Shown here: positions 10,343-21,315 of the stretch, piece after piece
How the letters are laid out: every line of letters begins with the position of its first letter
Position numbering within the stretch: the first letter of the stretch is position 1
NCBI GenBank assembly: GCA_020081605.1
Contig: JAHREC010000049.1
Span: forward strand, 248,001 to 312,000
DNA: 64,000 bases
Origin: Albifimbria verrucaria
Lineage: Eukaryota; Ascomycota; Sordariomycetes; Hypocreales; Stachybotryaceae
Direction: 5' to 3'
The notes under the pieces: model-generated
Databases searched by the model: none
Seen by the model: the letters and a program-made list of their open reading frames with translations, nothing else
What the model was told of the DNA's origin: nothing
Translations under genes and position numbers: made by a program

Positions 10343-12234
10343 ATGATTTCCTACATAATCCTTATTTGGGCTTGCTATTGCCTATCCACCCAGGCGAATG
10401 CTTCAACTATAACATACCCCGTGCCATCAGTCGTTCCGAAGGAGCGGCAGAGTTGGATCGATATCCAATCGGCTCATCGTAAGTGCATTCTGCTTTGTCG
10501 TAAAAGGCTTAGGCATCACAATATCAAAGGGCTAATCGCCTCGTTAGATTCGAGTTTTTATGTGGCCGTCATATATGAGTAACATCAGCTTGGCCCTACC
10601 ATGCCTCAGCCAGTTCTCGAAGCTCTACGGCAAACCCATCCCAGTTCGCATCGGAGGCACGACTCAGGATAGGGCCACATTTGACCCTACATTTGACGGA
10701 TACGTGTCTTACCACGTGGATGATCCTTTAGAAGCACCAATGACGCTTGTTTATGGTCCGAAGTTCTTCGACTTGATCAGTAAGTCCCGAACTATCCAAC
10801 GCAATCATACCATGAAGTCAAGACTCTAACTACATGTAGATTATTTTGGCGCCGATACAATGTTAGGTAGGTGGAGTTTCCAATAGATGAGGACTTCACT
10901 GGCTGATTGAGGTAGGCTTCAATCGTGGCGATAACAATCGGACCAACACTTTCCAAGCTGCCCTTGTCGCCAAAAACAAAATCATGAAATATCTTTCAGT
11001 TGTAGAACTTGGCAATGAACCAGATTGTAAGCTATTTATGAGTATATATGCCCATTTGGCTTTGTGAGCTTACACTATTAGTATACTATGCTTACTGGAA
11101 CAAGCCGGTGGCCGTGGCACCCTGGAATGCGACCCAGGAAGGGGCAGACGCTGCCGATTGGGCAGAAGCCTTCAGGAGTATCTGGAAGAGCCCTTTACCG
11201 ATCTTGTCCGGGGTGGTTATGCCGTCCCTATCCCCTTCAACCCAACTGGCCCAATCTCAAGCATCTCATTACTGTTGCTTACAATACCACTATCAAGGCA
11301 GCAACGAAGGTGTACTGCGGGCACTTGTACGCTTTATCGAACTCAACCGAAATGGCTTCTGAAATGAACCATGCTAAGACCGTTGACGACTTGTCTCATT
11401 TCGTGGAGCAAGTTGCATTAGCGAAGTCTATCAATAGAAAATTTATACTAGGTAAGCTGGAAAGACATTGCAGCTTTGTCTTAAAGCCACACATACCCAC
11501 CATGGCCCTATCGTGCCAAACATTTCTGATGCTCATTAGGGAAACGGGATTCCATGGTCTCGATGATCCGATGGACGCGAAATTCGGCGGCGCGCTTCAG
11601 GTCCTGGATAAGACCTTGCTAGCTGTTTCAATCGGAATTCAACGTCTGTATTACCACCAAGGCACGATCAACCAGGGTATGTCCTCCTTACTTTTGTCCT
11701 TTGCGTTGACGGCTAAATTCAATAGCATTATTCAACTGGTGGTCTAGTTATCAAGTAGAGTTGTCATTCTATGGCAGCTACATGGCGGCTTTGGCTTTGA
11801 ATGGCGGTGACCAAGTGGTAGCGAGTGATGACGGTCTAAACTCTTACGCTCAGTATATCATTTACCGGAAAGGGAAGCCATATAGGGTACTCCTCATAAA
11901 TACCGACTATTACTCTGGACACGGAGAACGCACAAGCATGACCTTTACTCTTACTGGGCTAAGCAGCAGACAAGTAAGAGGTCTCAGATTCACTGCACCA
12001 TCGTCTGAAGTGAACGCCACTTCCACGCGTGGTGATGGCATAGATGCAGCAACAATAGGGGGTAAGAATATGCACTACAAAAACAAGGCGCAATAGTAAC
12101 AGGATGCCAGGTCAAATATTTTCTAACAAGGATTGCAAGCTCATAAACAAGGAAACCCTTGAAAATATCAAAGTACAAGGGGCAAGGCAAATATGGTTCT
12201 GGCTGCATCCGAGGCCCTGCTATTGTATCTTTGA
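10343..12234 (+). CDS. secreted GH79 beta-glucuronidase (several frameshifts, eight exons)
   Basis: Retaining beta-glucuronidase of family GH79 removing GlcA or 4-O-methyl-GlcA from glycans outside the cell; roughly 490 residues with a signal peptide (ILIWACYCLSTQA). Exons by splice signals: 10343-10478, 10548-10779, 10840-10866, 10916-11026, 11082-11451, 11540-11676, 11726-12061, 12111-12234. Visible signatures are VRIGGTTQD, VELGNEPD with the acid/base Glu, and ETGFHGLDDP where the nucleophile Glu is expected. The C-terminal beta-domain starts at WWSSYQVELSFYG. The last exon (ASEALLLYL then TGA) is easily missed because a 49-bp intron precedes it. Single-base breaks are inferred near 10552, at the 11451/11540 junction and at 12179-12182. 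One break near 11225-11235 looks like an extra base. The join at the start of exon 2 is uncertain. Confidence 0.75.
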
Positions 12235-13246
12235 ATACTGCGAATTGCTACGACAATGACAGTAACTTGTCAGCGAATGTGATTGCTGGAGATAGAAAGG
12301 GAGGGTATGTGTACCGCTGACAACTGTGAATGGACCTGTTGATTACAACACTTACAAGCATAGTTGTCAATATATACTGGCTTCAATACCATAAGACCTG
12401 CTTCTCGGAGCCTAGAATAAGCAGCGTAGAGTAAGAATCTGGAAGTTATGACACACACCATAATGTATAGAAGGCCTTGGCTCCGTTTCCAATAGGCTCC
12501 ACTCGCACGCCGGGAAAGTCATGATATTCGCCATAGCCGGCCTCATCATCGTCAAGAGACAGTGGCTCTCTGACTTTCAGGCGGCTTTAGGTTAACTTGG
12601 TGGCGTAAATGGTGGCCCAGCTAGAGACTGGAGGGAATCATATGCTGAAGGGTCTCAAACGAATGACATTTTCATGGCACTGCGTGATAGCCAATAAATC
12701 GGCTTCAAGCTCGAGAGTAGGAAAGAAGCCTATGAGAGAGTCATTTAAGAGTTGGTATCACGAATATATAGAAGAGATTTAGTAGAGAAAAGACTCACCC
12801 TTGGAGGGTAGCTCAGGGCCAAGTAGTACGTACACGTAGGCACAATAGTTGGATTCTTTACCCAAACTCTCAAATTGTAATTATTGGAAAGTAAATACAG
12901 GTATAACAATAATGTATAGCAGTTAACCAGGACATCTCCAGGGGACAGAGTTAACTTGTTCATAATTCGTTGTATTCCCAGACACATGGCTAAGCTTACT
13001 GCCTCTAGACTTTGCTATCGTATTGGCGGTAAGAGTCACCCGAAGATGTAACCAAAGAGGTATCCAGCAAGATTCTACAAAATTCAGTAAAGCACTATAC
13101 ATCGCCAGGCTATCTTCTCATCAAGGTGGTTGGGGATATTCACATTGCATATTTAGGTATATATCGCATTTCCTTTGCAAAGCTTCGGTCCCTACAATAT
13201 TATAATCTAATATCTAGCAGTATTTAATCAAAAGTTTCAACGAATT
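12235..13246. other. intergenic, no gene seen
   Basis: 3' flanks of GH79 (plus) and the ketosphinganine reductase gene (minus). Only short unsupported open frames. No repeat or RNA recognised. Confidence 0.5.
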
Positions 13247-14459
13247 TCATTTAGTCTTATCATCATCTCGAAGCGCATCTCCCAGGCACTTTCTTTCCAT
13301 ATCCCGTCTTATTCGTGGTATAAGAAGAAAGCCAGTCAGCAGAGCGAGGAGAGAGTCGACAATGCCCCAGCCGCGCTTTGGTGATGTGCCGATCATATTA
13401 GCCCATAACGCCTGAGGATCCATGCGCTTATCCATGACGGCGAAATCATTAGATAAGACATTGGCGACAATTTCTGGGGCAATCTTGCTTGCGTAGGGAA
13501 ATGCTTCTCCAGCTCGGAGAGCTCGGTGGAACTGGTGCCCTCAATACGCTTGCAGAGCTCAGGCTTTGTTTTCTGCTCTACGAGGAACGTCTCGGTGATG
13601 TAGTTGTGTGCAAAAATGCATTGCACAATATATTTGGAGACAGGCCCGGAGTAGCGCATGGCTTCAAGGCGCATCGTATCGGCCAACGCACGTTGAGCGG
13701 CTTTGGGGCTTTGCAACAATGATTCAGCGACTGCCTAGTAAAGGGAAAAAATACTCTGTATTCTTACCTGAGTATGCAACGTAACCGGGTACGGGAATCA
13801 GGGCAGCAGAGCTGTTCACAAAGATCATCCTACGAACCTTGGGGTTGTTGGGGAAGCCGCCGTCTTGTCGTCTTCAACCCATAGTTTTAGCACAGCTTGT
13901 GCAGGATAAAGACTAGAGTAATAGTTGTTATTCATGCACCGCTCAAAAATCTCCGGCTCGAGGTCGATTAGAAAGCCACACTCTGTCGGGGTCCCGCCAG
14001 CAACGCAATAGAAAACGTCGGGCAAGTGCGGCTGCGCGGCGATGGCGGCACGCGCCTAGACAGAAGGGTTAGCTCAATTAGATCGGTCTAGCTAGGGCAG
14101 TATAGAATTCACGCACTGTAGAGGGCTTTCCCATGTCAGCCTGGACAACGGTGATCTCCTGGCTCTTATCCAGCCTGCTGGCGAGTAGCTCGTCCTTGGC
14201 CTCACTAAGATACTCCTGGTTGCGCGCGAAGACAGTGATATGAGCACCTGACACACCCGTTAGCACAATTGATGGCAAGGTTCAAAAGCTATAGTTGGAG
14301 ACCTTGAGCCGCCATGACCTTGCCCATCTCCTTGCCCAAGCCCTTGGAGCCACCGACAACAAACACCCTCTACCATCCTGTCAGATTGTGAAAGTTTGCG
14401 TTTGAGCCATTATACAAAGAGCAGCGTACTTTGCCTTGCCATTCCGTAGCGCCTGCCAT
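13247..14459 (-). CDS. TSC10: 3-ketodihydrosphingosine reductase (KDSR/Tsc10 type; three frameshifts)
   Basis: NADPH-dependent SDR of the ER membrane that reduces 3-ketosphinganine to dihydrosphingosine, the second step of sphingolipid synthesis. About 326 residues in five exons: 14430-14459, 14303-14369, 14117-14247, 13768-14055, 13247-13708. Seen: cofactor loop GGSKGLGKEMG, ITVFARN, PDVFYCVAGGT, RRMIFVNSSAAL, the catalytic YSAPK (YxxxK), and a C-terminal hydrophobic stretch (LLALLTGFLLIP) with basic residues, as expected for an ER anchor. The CVAGG and CMNNNYYSS segments are typical of KDSR and not of general SDRs. Single-base losses: near 13857-13861, four G 13705-13708 and three G 13496-13498 (plus-strand coordinates). 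Restoring the second one regenerates YxxxK. Yeast TSC10 is essential, so these breaks are probably not real. Confidence 0.8.
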
Positions 14460-16868
14460 ATCTGCCGAGATGTCCGTTGACGCACGCAACAATAAGAGAG
14501 GGAGGGAAGAATCGGCTGCGATGGGGGTGGGGAACAAAGAGCGAAGGAAACGCAGGTGAGTGAAAATGTCACAAATTATTACTTCACGCACACACGACAT
14601 TCACGGGTGGCTTACTAGGATGTGCATACGAGGGGTGCGGTCTGTCACTCCATCCACCACCTCTCGCTTTGCACAGCGTCTCTCACGTCACCGCTGGTTC
14701 TTTATTTGTGAGTGGGTTGCATTCCGTGTGAACCAACAAACAGAGATACACCAGTAAGATCTTGTTCATCATGGGTGGGTGGGTGAGCGGAAAGGCGGGG
14801 AAGTGTGTTGGAGCCCGAAGCTTCGCTGGCGGGCAACGAACTCACGCCGCAATGCTGCATAGACTGGTTTAGTGGTGCATCCGTGGTCTCGTATGGCTAG
14901 AGAACACGAGGTAATAAATGAACAGCCTTGTATACGAATGCACTTCTGGCTGACTATCATGGCACCCTTTCCGTGATTACGTGTGGCATCATTGGAGGAA
15001 GCTGGACTAGTCGCGAGAACAAGGCTATCCATAAGCATCCGCATTGCAGGGCTCTTCCATGAGTTTCGTATTCAATCCTATACTGTCTCTATCTATCTAT
15101 GATTCATCATGGATTAAGGACCAGGCAGTTACATTGCAGTCTTTTCCACTGCCCAACTACTCAAAGGCTCATACCGTAATGCATCAGCAGTTTGGTGAAG
15201 CAAATAAGGAAAGGAAATATTGATAGAAGTTCTATTTATGACTATCTAGTCATAGCCCAAGGAAAGGTCAAGCAAACTGGAAAACGACTTCGAAAAGGGT
15301 AGCTACGTGGTGGCTGTAGGGTAGCTACAGAAGGCCTTGTCTTCGTCTTCGAAAGCGTGCCTGTACGTCAGCGGTCGCAAAGATGCAGATTAGGTCCCAA
15401 AGTGTTTCCAAGTTCTGCAACTTTTAATTAGTCTGGAACAGAGTACTAACGCTATTCCAAGAAGATTGTAGGCGGCAGTCGAAAGAGTTTACTACGGCCT
15501 GGTTGGGTTCACAAGATTGCCGCAGGCTCTGTCCCCATTCTGAACATTCATGCATTTTAGCAAATTTCTAATGACATGTCGGTTATGTCATAAAATTGCG
15601 GCTCACATCAGATCCTAGCTCTGTTTTGCTGCGAAGGCAGAATTGGCAATGACTACAATTGCAGCGAGGCCTTGGGCAAGTAAAGCCATGGTGCTTGAGG
15701 CACGGAATCCTGAGATAATGGAATAGCATTTGAGATTTGTCTACAGATTATGGAACACCAAACTGGAGTTTCCAAAGAATCATCTGTTTGATGGGTAGTA
15801 ACCCAGTGTGCTCCCGCTGTGGGTCATTCGAGCAGTCACATACATGGCTAGGCTCAAACGCCCACACGCCGGCTACAGGACGCACCTTGTCCGTCAGCTT
15901 CGCCTGTATTGAGGAACCCTCTGGTGAGGCATTTCGATTCAGGTGAAAAGCATTGGCCTCAACTGAATGTCTTCCATGGTTGGGGCGGGCCTCCGGAGAG
16001 CTGACAAGAGGCACGGAGGAGCATCGCCAAATGCATTGCCCTCACCTAAGTCCAGGGTTGCCGCTGAGTCAGGTGGCTACATACGGATATGTATAATTAG
16101 GAGAAGCAGGGGCTAGTATTAATAGCGATGTTGATACCTTGTGGGAGCTGCCAGAGGTTGACGCTTTACAACTGCGACATCTTTTCTGATAGCATCCAAA
16201 GATCCGCAGTTGTTGGGGGCTCAGAATAAACAAAGGTACGGGTTAAAACTATTATATGATGGCCGAAGCAACATCATGCCATGACTTGGGGGCGGGCAGC
16301 AACTTCTGCATGTGCTCCCCGTACTCATTTCTCGAATCTTAGCCCAGCGCTAGTTCGGCAAAGCAAATTAGTTCCAGGTACATCGCACGCGCCATGGCCT
16401 CCCTTTGCTGGCCAGGCTAGCCAGTTTGGTAGAAGCAGTCAGTTCTGTTCAGTCCTAGTGCAAGCCACCTGCAGGGTTCAGGCAGCGTTGTCCTCGTATC
16501 CCTCTCGCTGGGCAGATGCAGTACCCATGCTCAGCTCGAGGGCTCCCCATGGGCTAGACCGCGCGTGACAGATGGCCCTCGGGCGCATAGGCCTGCTGAG
16601 TCGGCTTGTTTTTTCCGACACATGCTTGCCATTGGCCCAGGTGGCCCCGTCAGCGCCCCTTTCCCCAAGGTGGCACGACCCGGGCTGGGCATAGTATCGA
16701 TCTGGCAGGCTCAGGGGGCTTATGCGAAATGCATGGTATACGAGGTTTAAATAAAGAACAGGCGGCCCTGAGCTTTGCAGGCTTTGGAATTCCTCTTAAG
16801 GCGTCGAGGAGCCCCGCCTGAGTTTGACATCAGACACGAACGGTTGAGCTATCACAGTGCTTCCAACC
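14460..16868. other. intergenic, divergent promoters of KDSR and tyrosinase
   Basis: 2.4 kb between divergent starts. A short CTAT microsatellite lies at 15087-15101. From about 16280 the sequence becomes GC-rich, and a TATA-like TTTAAATAAA lies at 16746-16755, about 120 bp before the tyrosinase ATG. A minus-strand open frame at 15748-16014 matches nothing I know. No gene supported. Confidence 0.45.
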
Positions 16869-18892
16869 ATGCTGCGACTATCTCTACTCGTCTGGGCCCT
16901 GTGTGCTCTCAGCACCTTGGTCACGGCGCAAACGAACTACCCAATCACAGGTTTCAAGATCGCCAAGGGAGCTGAAGTGCCGTTGCGAAAGAACATCAAC
17001 ACTCTGCAGGCCAATGGAGGAGCCCAGTGGTACGTCGCCCGGCACTACGCATTTTCGTGTAGTAATTGTCATCGGGTACTGACCTGCGCAGGGACCTCTA
17101 CATTCGAGCCTTGGTAGACCTGTATGCCCAGGACGCCAAGAACCAGCTCTCTTTTTCCAGGTTGCCGGTATGTCTCGCTGATCTCTTCAACCCTCACCCC
17201 ACCCCCAGACAGGAGATTAACCCAAGACTCTCAAGGAATTCACGGCAAGCCCTACATTGAATGGAACGGTGCCGGCAAGAGAACTTCAAATGGATGGCTG
17301 GGTTACTGCCCCATGGTGTAAGAAACTCGAGTCAATATGGATGAGACAAAGATCTAACCCACTCATAGGAAAAGCTCTTCCTCACGTGGCATCGCCCATA
17401 CGTTGTGCTCTTTGAGGTATGACTATAATTTCAGCCAATACCATGATATAAGCATCTAACTGACTGATCAAGCAACGCCTGGTCGATACCGCCACCAAAC
17501 TCGCCAACCAGTACCCATCCAAGTATCGGGATCAATATGTCAAGGCAGCTCAGACTCTCCGCTCTCCGTACTGGGATTGGGCGTCTAGTCCCTCTGTGCC
17601 TCAAGCAACCGTACCCGGAAAAATAACCGTGAAGGTACCCAACGGCAACGATCTCAAGTCAATCGAAGTCGACAACCCGCTCCGCTACTACCGTTTCCCC
17701 AACAGCGCCCTCAATGGGGAGTTCGGCTCGTTCAATAAGGATGCCCAGATCAACAAGTGCAAAAGCCCGCAGAGCTACCCCAACTCCGCCAACCAAGCCA
17801 TGGCGAGACGCCCCTACAAGCAGTGGGTGGTAAGGCACCCTCTCATACGCTATCTTTGCATACAAGTAACCAACCATAATAGTACGATCTTTTCACGAGG
17901 TCACAAGATTTCACACAGTTTGCCTCAACTAGCAGTTCCGGCAGCAGTCTGGAGATGATCCACAACGCTGTCCACTGGGATGGTTCTTGCGGCTACCAGT
18001 TCCTTGATGCAGACTACTCGGCATTTGACCCCTTGTTGTATGTCTTACATTGAGCATTAGAGGAAGAACTATGGCTGATTTCTTTAGTATGTTGCATCAC
18101 ACGAACGTCGATCGTCTCTGGGCCTATTGGCAGTTTATGAAGCCGAACCACGCTACCTTCGCCAAGTCTTATTCTGGAGGAGCTCGTTTCTCTACACCTG
18201 GAGGAACCTCGATCGGTCCAGGCAATCCTCTGAAGCCTTTCTTCTCCGCGCCCGGCAAATTTCACACCTCTGACTCGGTGAAGAGCATTAAGACCTTTGG
18301 ATACACTTACGAGGGTCTCGAATACTGGAGAAAATCAGACCAGCAAATCCAGAAGGATGCCACAGCCCTGATCAACAGGCTGTACGGTACAGGATCGTCC
18401 CGAAAGCACAAGCGAAGTGACGAGCCCAATACGCGTTACTTTGCCCAACTCAAGGTTGATGTCGAACAGCTTGAGCGACCGTGCGAGATTAACATCTACA
18501 CCAACACGACAAATGTTGGAAGTTTCATTGTTATGAAACAGCCTGCCACTGGTTTCTTTAACGGCGAATTCACCCTCGATAAGGTCGCCAACCCCGTTGA
18601 GCAGAAGGTTGAGGGAACCCAGGATGTAATTGACGATCTGTTGGCGAGTCTGCGAGTTGAAATCAAGAAGGTATGTCCATTGATCCTGGCAGATGAGATT
18701 GGAAGCTAACTGATTTTTTCCCAATAGCATGATGGCACGGAAATCCCACTCGCTTCGGTTACCAGCTTGAAGATGACTTTTGAGAACGTCGACGTTGTCC
18801 CTCCTAGCACCGAAACCGAGCTTCCTGAGTTTAAGGATGCAGAGAAACATGTAGTGCCAAAGGAAGACATTGGTGCTAAGAGCCGAAGATAG
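16869..18892 (+). CDS. secreted tyrosinase (two frameshifts, eight exons)
   Basis: Type-3 copper oxidase converting monophenols and o-diphenols to quinones, a melanin-type or phenol-oxidising enzyme. About 542 residues with a signal peptide (SLLVWALCALSTLVTA). Exons: 16869-17029, 17092-17167, 17236-17317, 17369-17416, 17473-17829, 17883-18037, 18088-18670, 18728-18892. Copper A histidines sit in GIHGKPY, GYCPHG and LTWHRPY; copper B in MIHNAVHW and LHHTNVDRLW. One base is missing at five T 17152-17156 and one at four C 17309-17312; the second restores the GYCPH histidine. A KHKRSDE stretch in the C-terminal half could be a protease site releasing a C-terminal extension, as known for fungal tyrosinases. 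The tail has an SRR end and no obvious anchor. Confidence 0.88.
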
Positions 18893-19995
18893 GAATTGGG
18901 GTTGACTGGTGTTTTACTTTCTTCTCATAGCGCGAGACCGCTTACATTTGAGGAACGGCATTAATACGCCCCTTTATATTGGATATTAATATAGATAGAT
19001 GGTATATGTACATATGTATCAGGGTATTGCTACATGATTTGTACAAAATTTCAACTTGACTATTTCTATGTCATTCAAAATTATTTGCTCATATTTTTAC
19101 CACTAATCGCCTTCCTGTTCTATGAGCAATCTCGCCGTGTATTAGAGAGACAAAATATGTTACAGCATGTATCTTGTAATGTTTAATCTTAATTGTTCAT
19201 TGAATTAGTTCTGTAATCTTACACTATTCTGATATGAATTATGTTTATTCTATGTGGTAACGTTATACTCTACACTTCTCGTTCTTCTAGAAAGATCCGG
19301 GTCTCGGCTAAGCCCGCGGACCTGGCTTTATTGAGACACGTTCCCGGCCTTATGGACAGCCACCATGGTCAAAGGGCCTCGGCTCTGCTTATAGCGGGGA
19401 GGGTTGTGAAGCAATTGTGGATTTGACGATGCCTCTTCCAATCACTTGTTTCCCCATGTGTAGAGTCTTGTGGGCCTTACCGCCACACATCAGACTAGCC
19501 TGGTATGGCTATGATGGGAGGACCCAGTCGAGATAATGAGCTGAGCCTAATGGATGATCAATAGTTTATCAAGCTACGGAGTGGGTACCGAGGTAAACTA
19601 CCGAATTTCAAGTAATTTCAAATTTGTTCCTAGATGAAGCTGACGCCAGCTATGTTTCTATCAGGAATTTCAACTCAGCGCAAGCACGTCCAACATCGCG
19701 AAAGAATGGCACAATGTAATTGAGATGTTTCTGAGGGCTTGCTTTACAACGCAGGATACGGTAGTTGCTGGCCTAACTCTAGTTGCCTACGACGTTTGTA
19801 ACGCTAATTACTGTCTGAGAGACTCGTCTAAGTTCACGATTGTCTTATTGAACTAGACATGAATTAGTCCTAACTTGCATTCTATTTTGCTCCCCGACCT
19901 TGATCAACAAATCCGAAATGAGCACAGGCCTAGCATAATTCTTCGGCTTCTTTGGTCTTCACAGTAATACCTCCTGTATAGTAAACGAGGCAGGA

Positions 19996-20455
19996 ATGTC
20001 CACCACACCTGTCTTAGATGAAGTACTAGCACCTGGACATAATAGCTACTGTGTATTTCACTATTTACCCTACTCACACAATTGTCAACGAGGTGACGAC
20101 CCCGAATCTGTGCATGATCTTCTCATATCAACTAGTCGTGAGATGCCTGCTGAGACTGTCTATGTCTACTACTACCACGACGGTTGATGTTGTGCCTAAC
20201 AATAAACAAGAAGCTCCCGCTATCTTGACCGCCTATGCAAGTGCTTACTCATGCATCGTTATAGTCTCAATCGTGGCCAGGGTGACTACAATAAAGGTAC
20301 TCTCACTGACCTCTAGGTTTTCTGTACAGCTTGACGTCGAAGGTGCACCTCCAGGGTACGCCGAGAAATATGAGAGCGGTACGGTTCCATACGCGTCATA
20401 TACTGCCCATCCAGTTTCTGCCCTGACATCGACTCTTCGCCCTGATAGATTCTAA
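19996..20455 (+). pseudogene. possible relic of a Thr-rich fungal extracellular protein
   Basis: Overlapping frames give pieces such as EVTTPNLC, STTTTTVDVV and LTAYASAYSCI that recall the Thr/Val-rich repeats and YSxxCSC segments of fungal wall or secreted proteins. No start, frame or splice pattern joins them. Weak resemblance only; it could be chance. Confidence 0.2.
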
Positions 20456-21224
20456 ACAAGTCTCTTTAGGGAGACTGGGACTGACAGGGCCGTCTCTCCT
20501 ATGGGCTATTATTTGCGTATGTAAAGAAGTGCTAAGAGCCTATAGAAGCTTTGGAGGCACTGATAAAAGCTCTTATAGCCTAACCTACTGCCTCGGTTAT
20601 TTCCTTGAGAAGGAAGCACAATATAATTACCACAGCAAAAAATCCAAGGGCTGGGGAACAACTCGCACATGTTGCATAGCCACGCTAATTAATCTCAGTG
20701 AGGCTTAGAACTTGGTTCACTAAATGGTGTTGCTGACGAAGCGGAGCTGATAGATAGAACATCACTACCGAAACTGATCGACGGCCTGCGTATTTACCGA
20801 GCCTTGGCTTATTTGCGCACGGTTTCCAGAGGTGTAGATACAGTAGCTAGACGAATTTCTACTCGGTTTCTATGCTTGGCCCCATGTTAGGAGGATGCAG
20901 CATGAATTCCGATTGGCGTTGAAGTCATCCCGGGTCAGCTGTCTTCCTCTTGGCATAGGCGGAGATTGCTAAAGTGCTAGGGCTTAAATGGTGTGATTGT
21001 AGATTTAGCAATGCCATTAGCCATAAGCACTCATGGTGTGGGAGAGGCTTGCATCCTGATCACAGATAACCGCCTCACAGGCCTCGTCATCGGCCTTGAC
21101 GGGTTTTGCCATAATCCCGACCGAAGTGTCGCAACCAAGTCAGTACTATGAGTAATATCAGCCAAGAGTTAGTTTCTTTTTTTCAAACAAGAGAAAATAC
21201 TCGGCTGACTGGAATTGGTTGCAC

Positions 21225-21232
21225 TATATAAG
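21225..21232 (+). promoter_or_regulatory. TATA box of the GMC oxidoreductase gene
   Basis: TATATAAG 84 bp upstream of the ATG at 21316, with ATTGG (reverse CCAAT) just before it. Spacing fits a fungal core promoter. Confidence 0.5.
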
Positions 21233-21315
21233 AGGCACTGTTGCCCTTCACGAAGACGAAGAAAACAACACACCAACTGCGAGCAACAGGAACCAACGGA
21301 ACAAAGTTCTACACC

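Larger units (their letters stand above)
18893..21315. other. intergenic, 2.4 kb, with possible relic
   Basis: AT-rich 3' flank of tyrosinase, then a stretch at about 19990-20460 with broken Thr-rich coding-like peptides, then the GMC promoter. No intact gene. Confidence 0.4.

Noticed and set aside
13720..13767. Alternative acceptor giving YSAVAESLLQSPK in the KDSR gene
   Set aside because: It keeps the frame but destroys the SDR YxxxK motif; the other acceptor plus one base gives YSAPK and is preferred.
15748..16014. Minus-strand open frame of 88 codons upstream of tyrosinase
   Set aside because: No recognisable motif, no neighbouring exon in phase.
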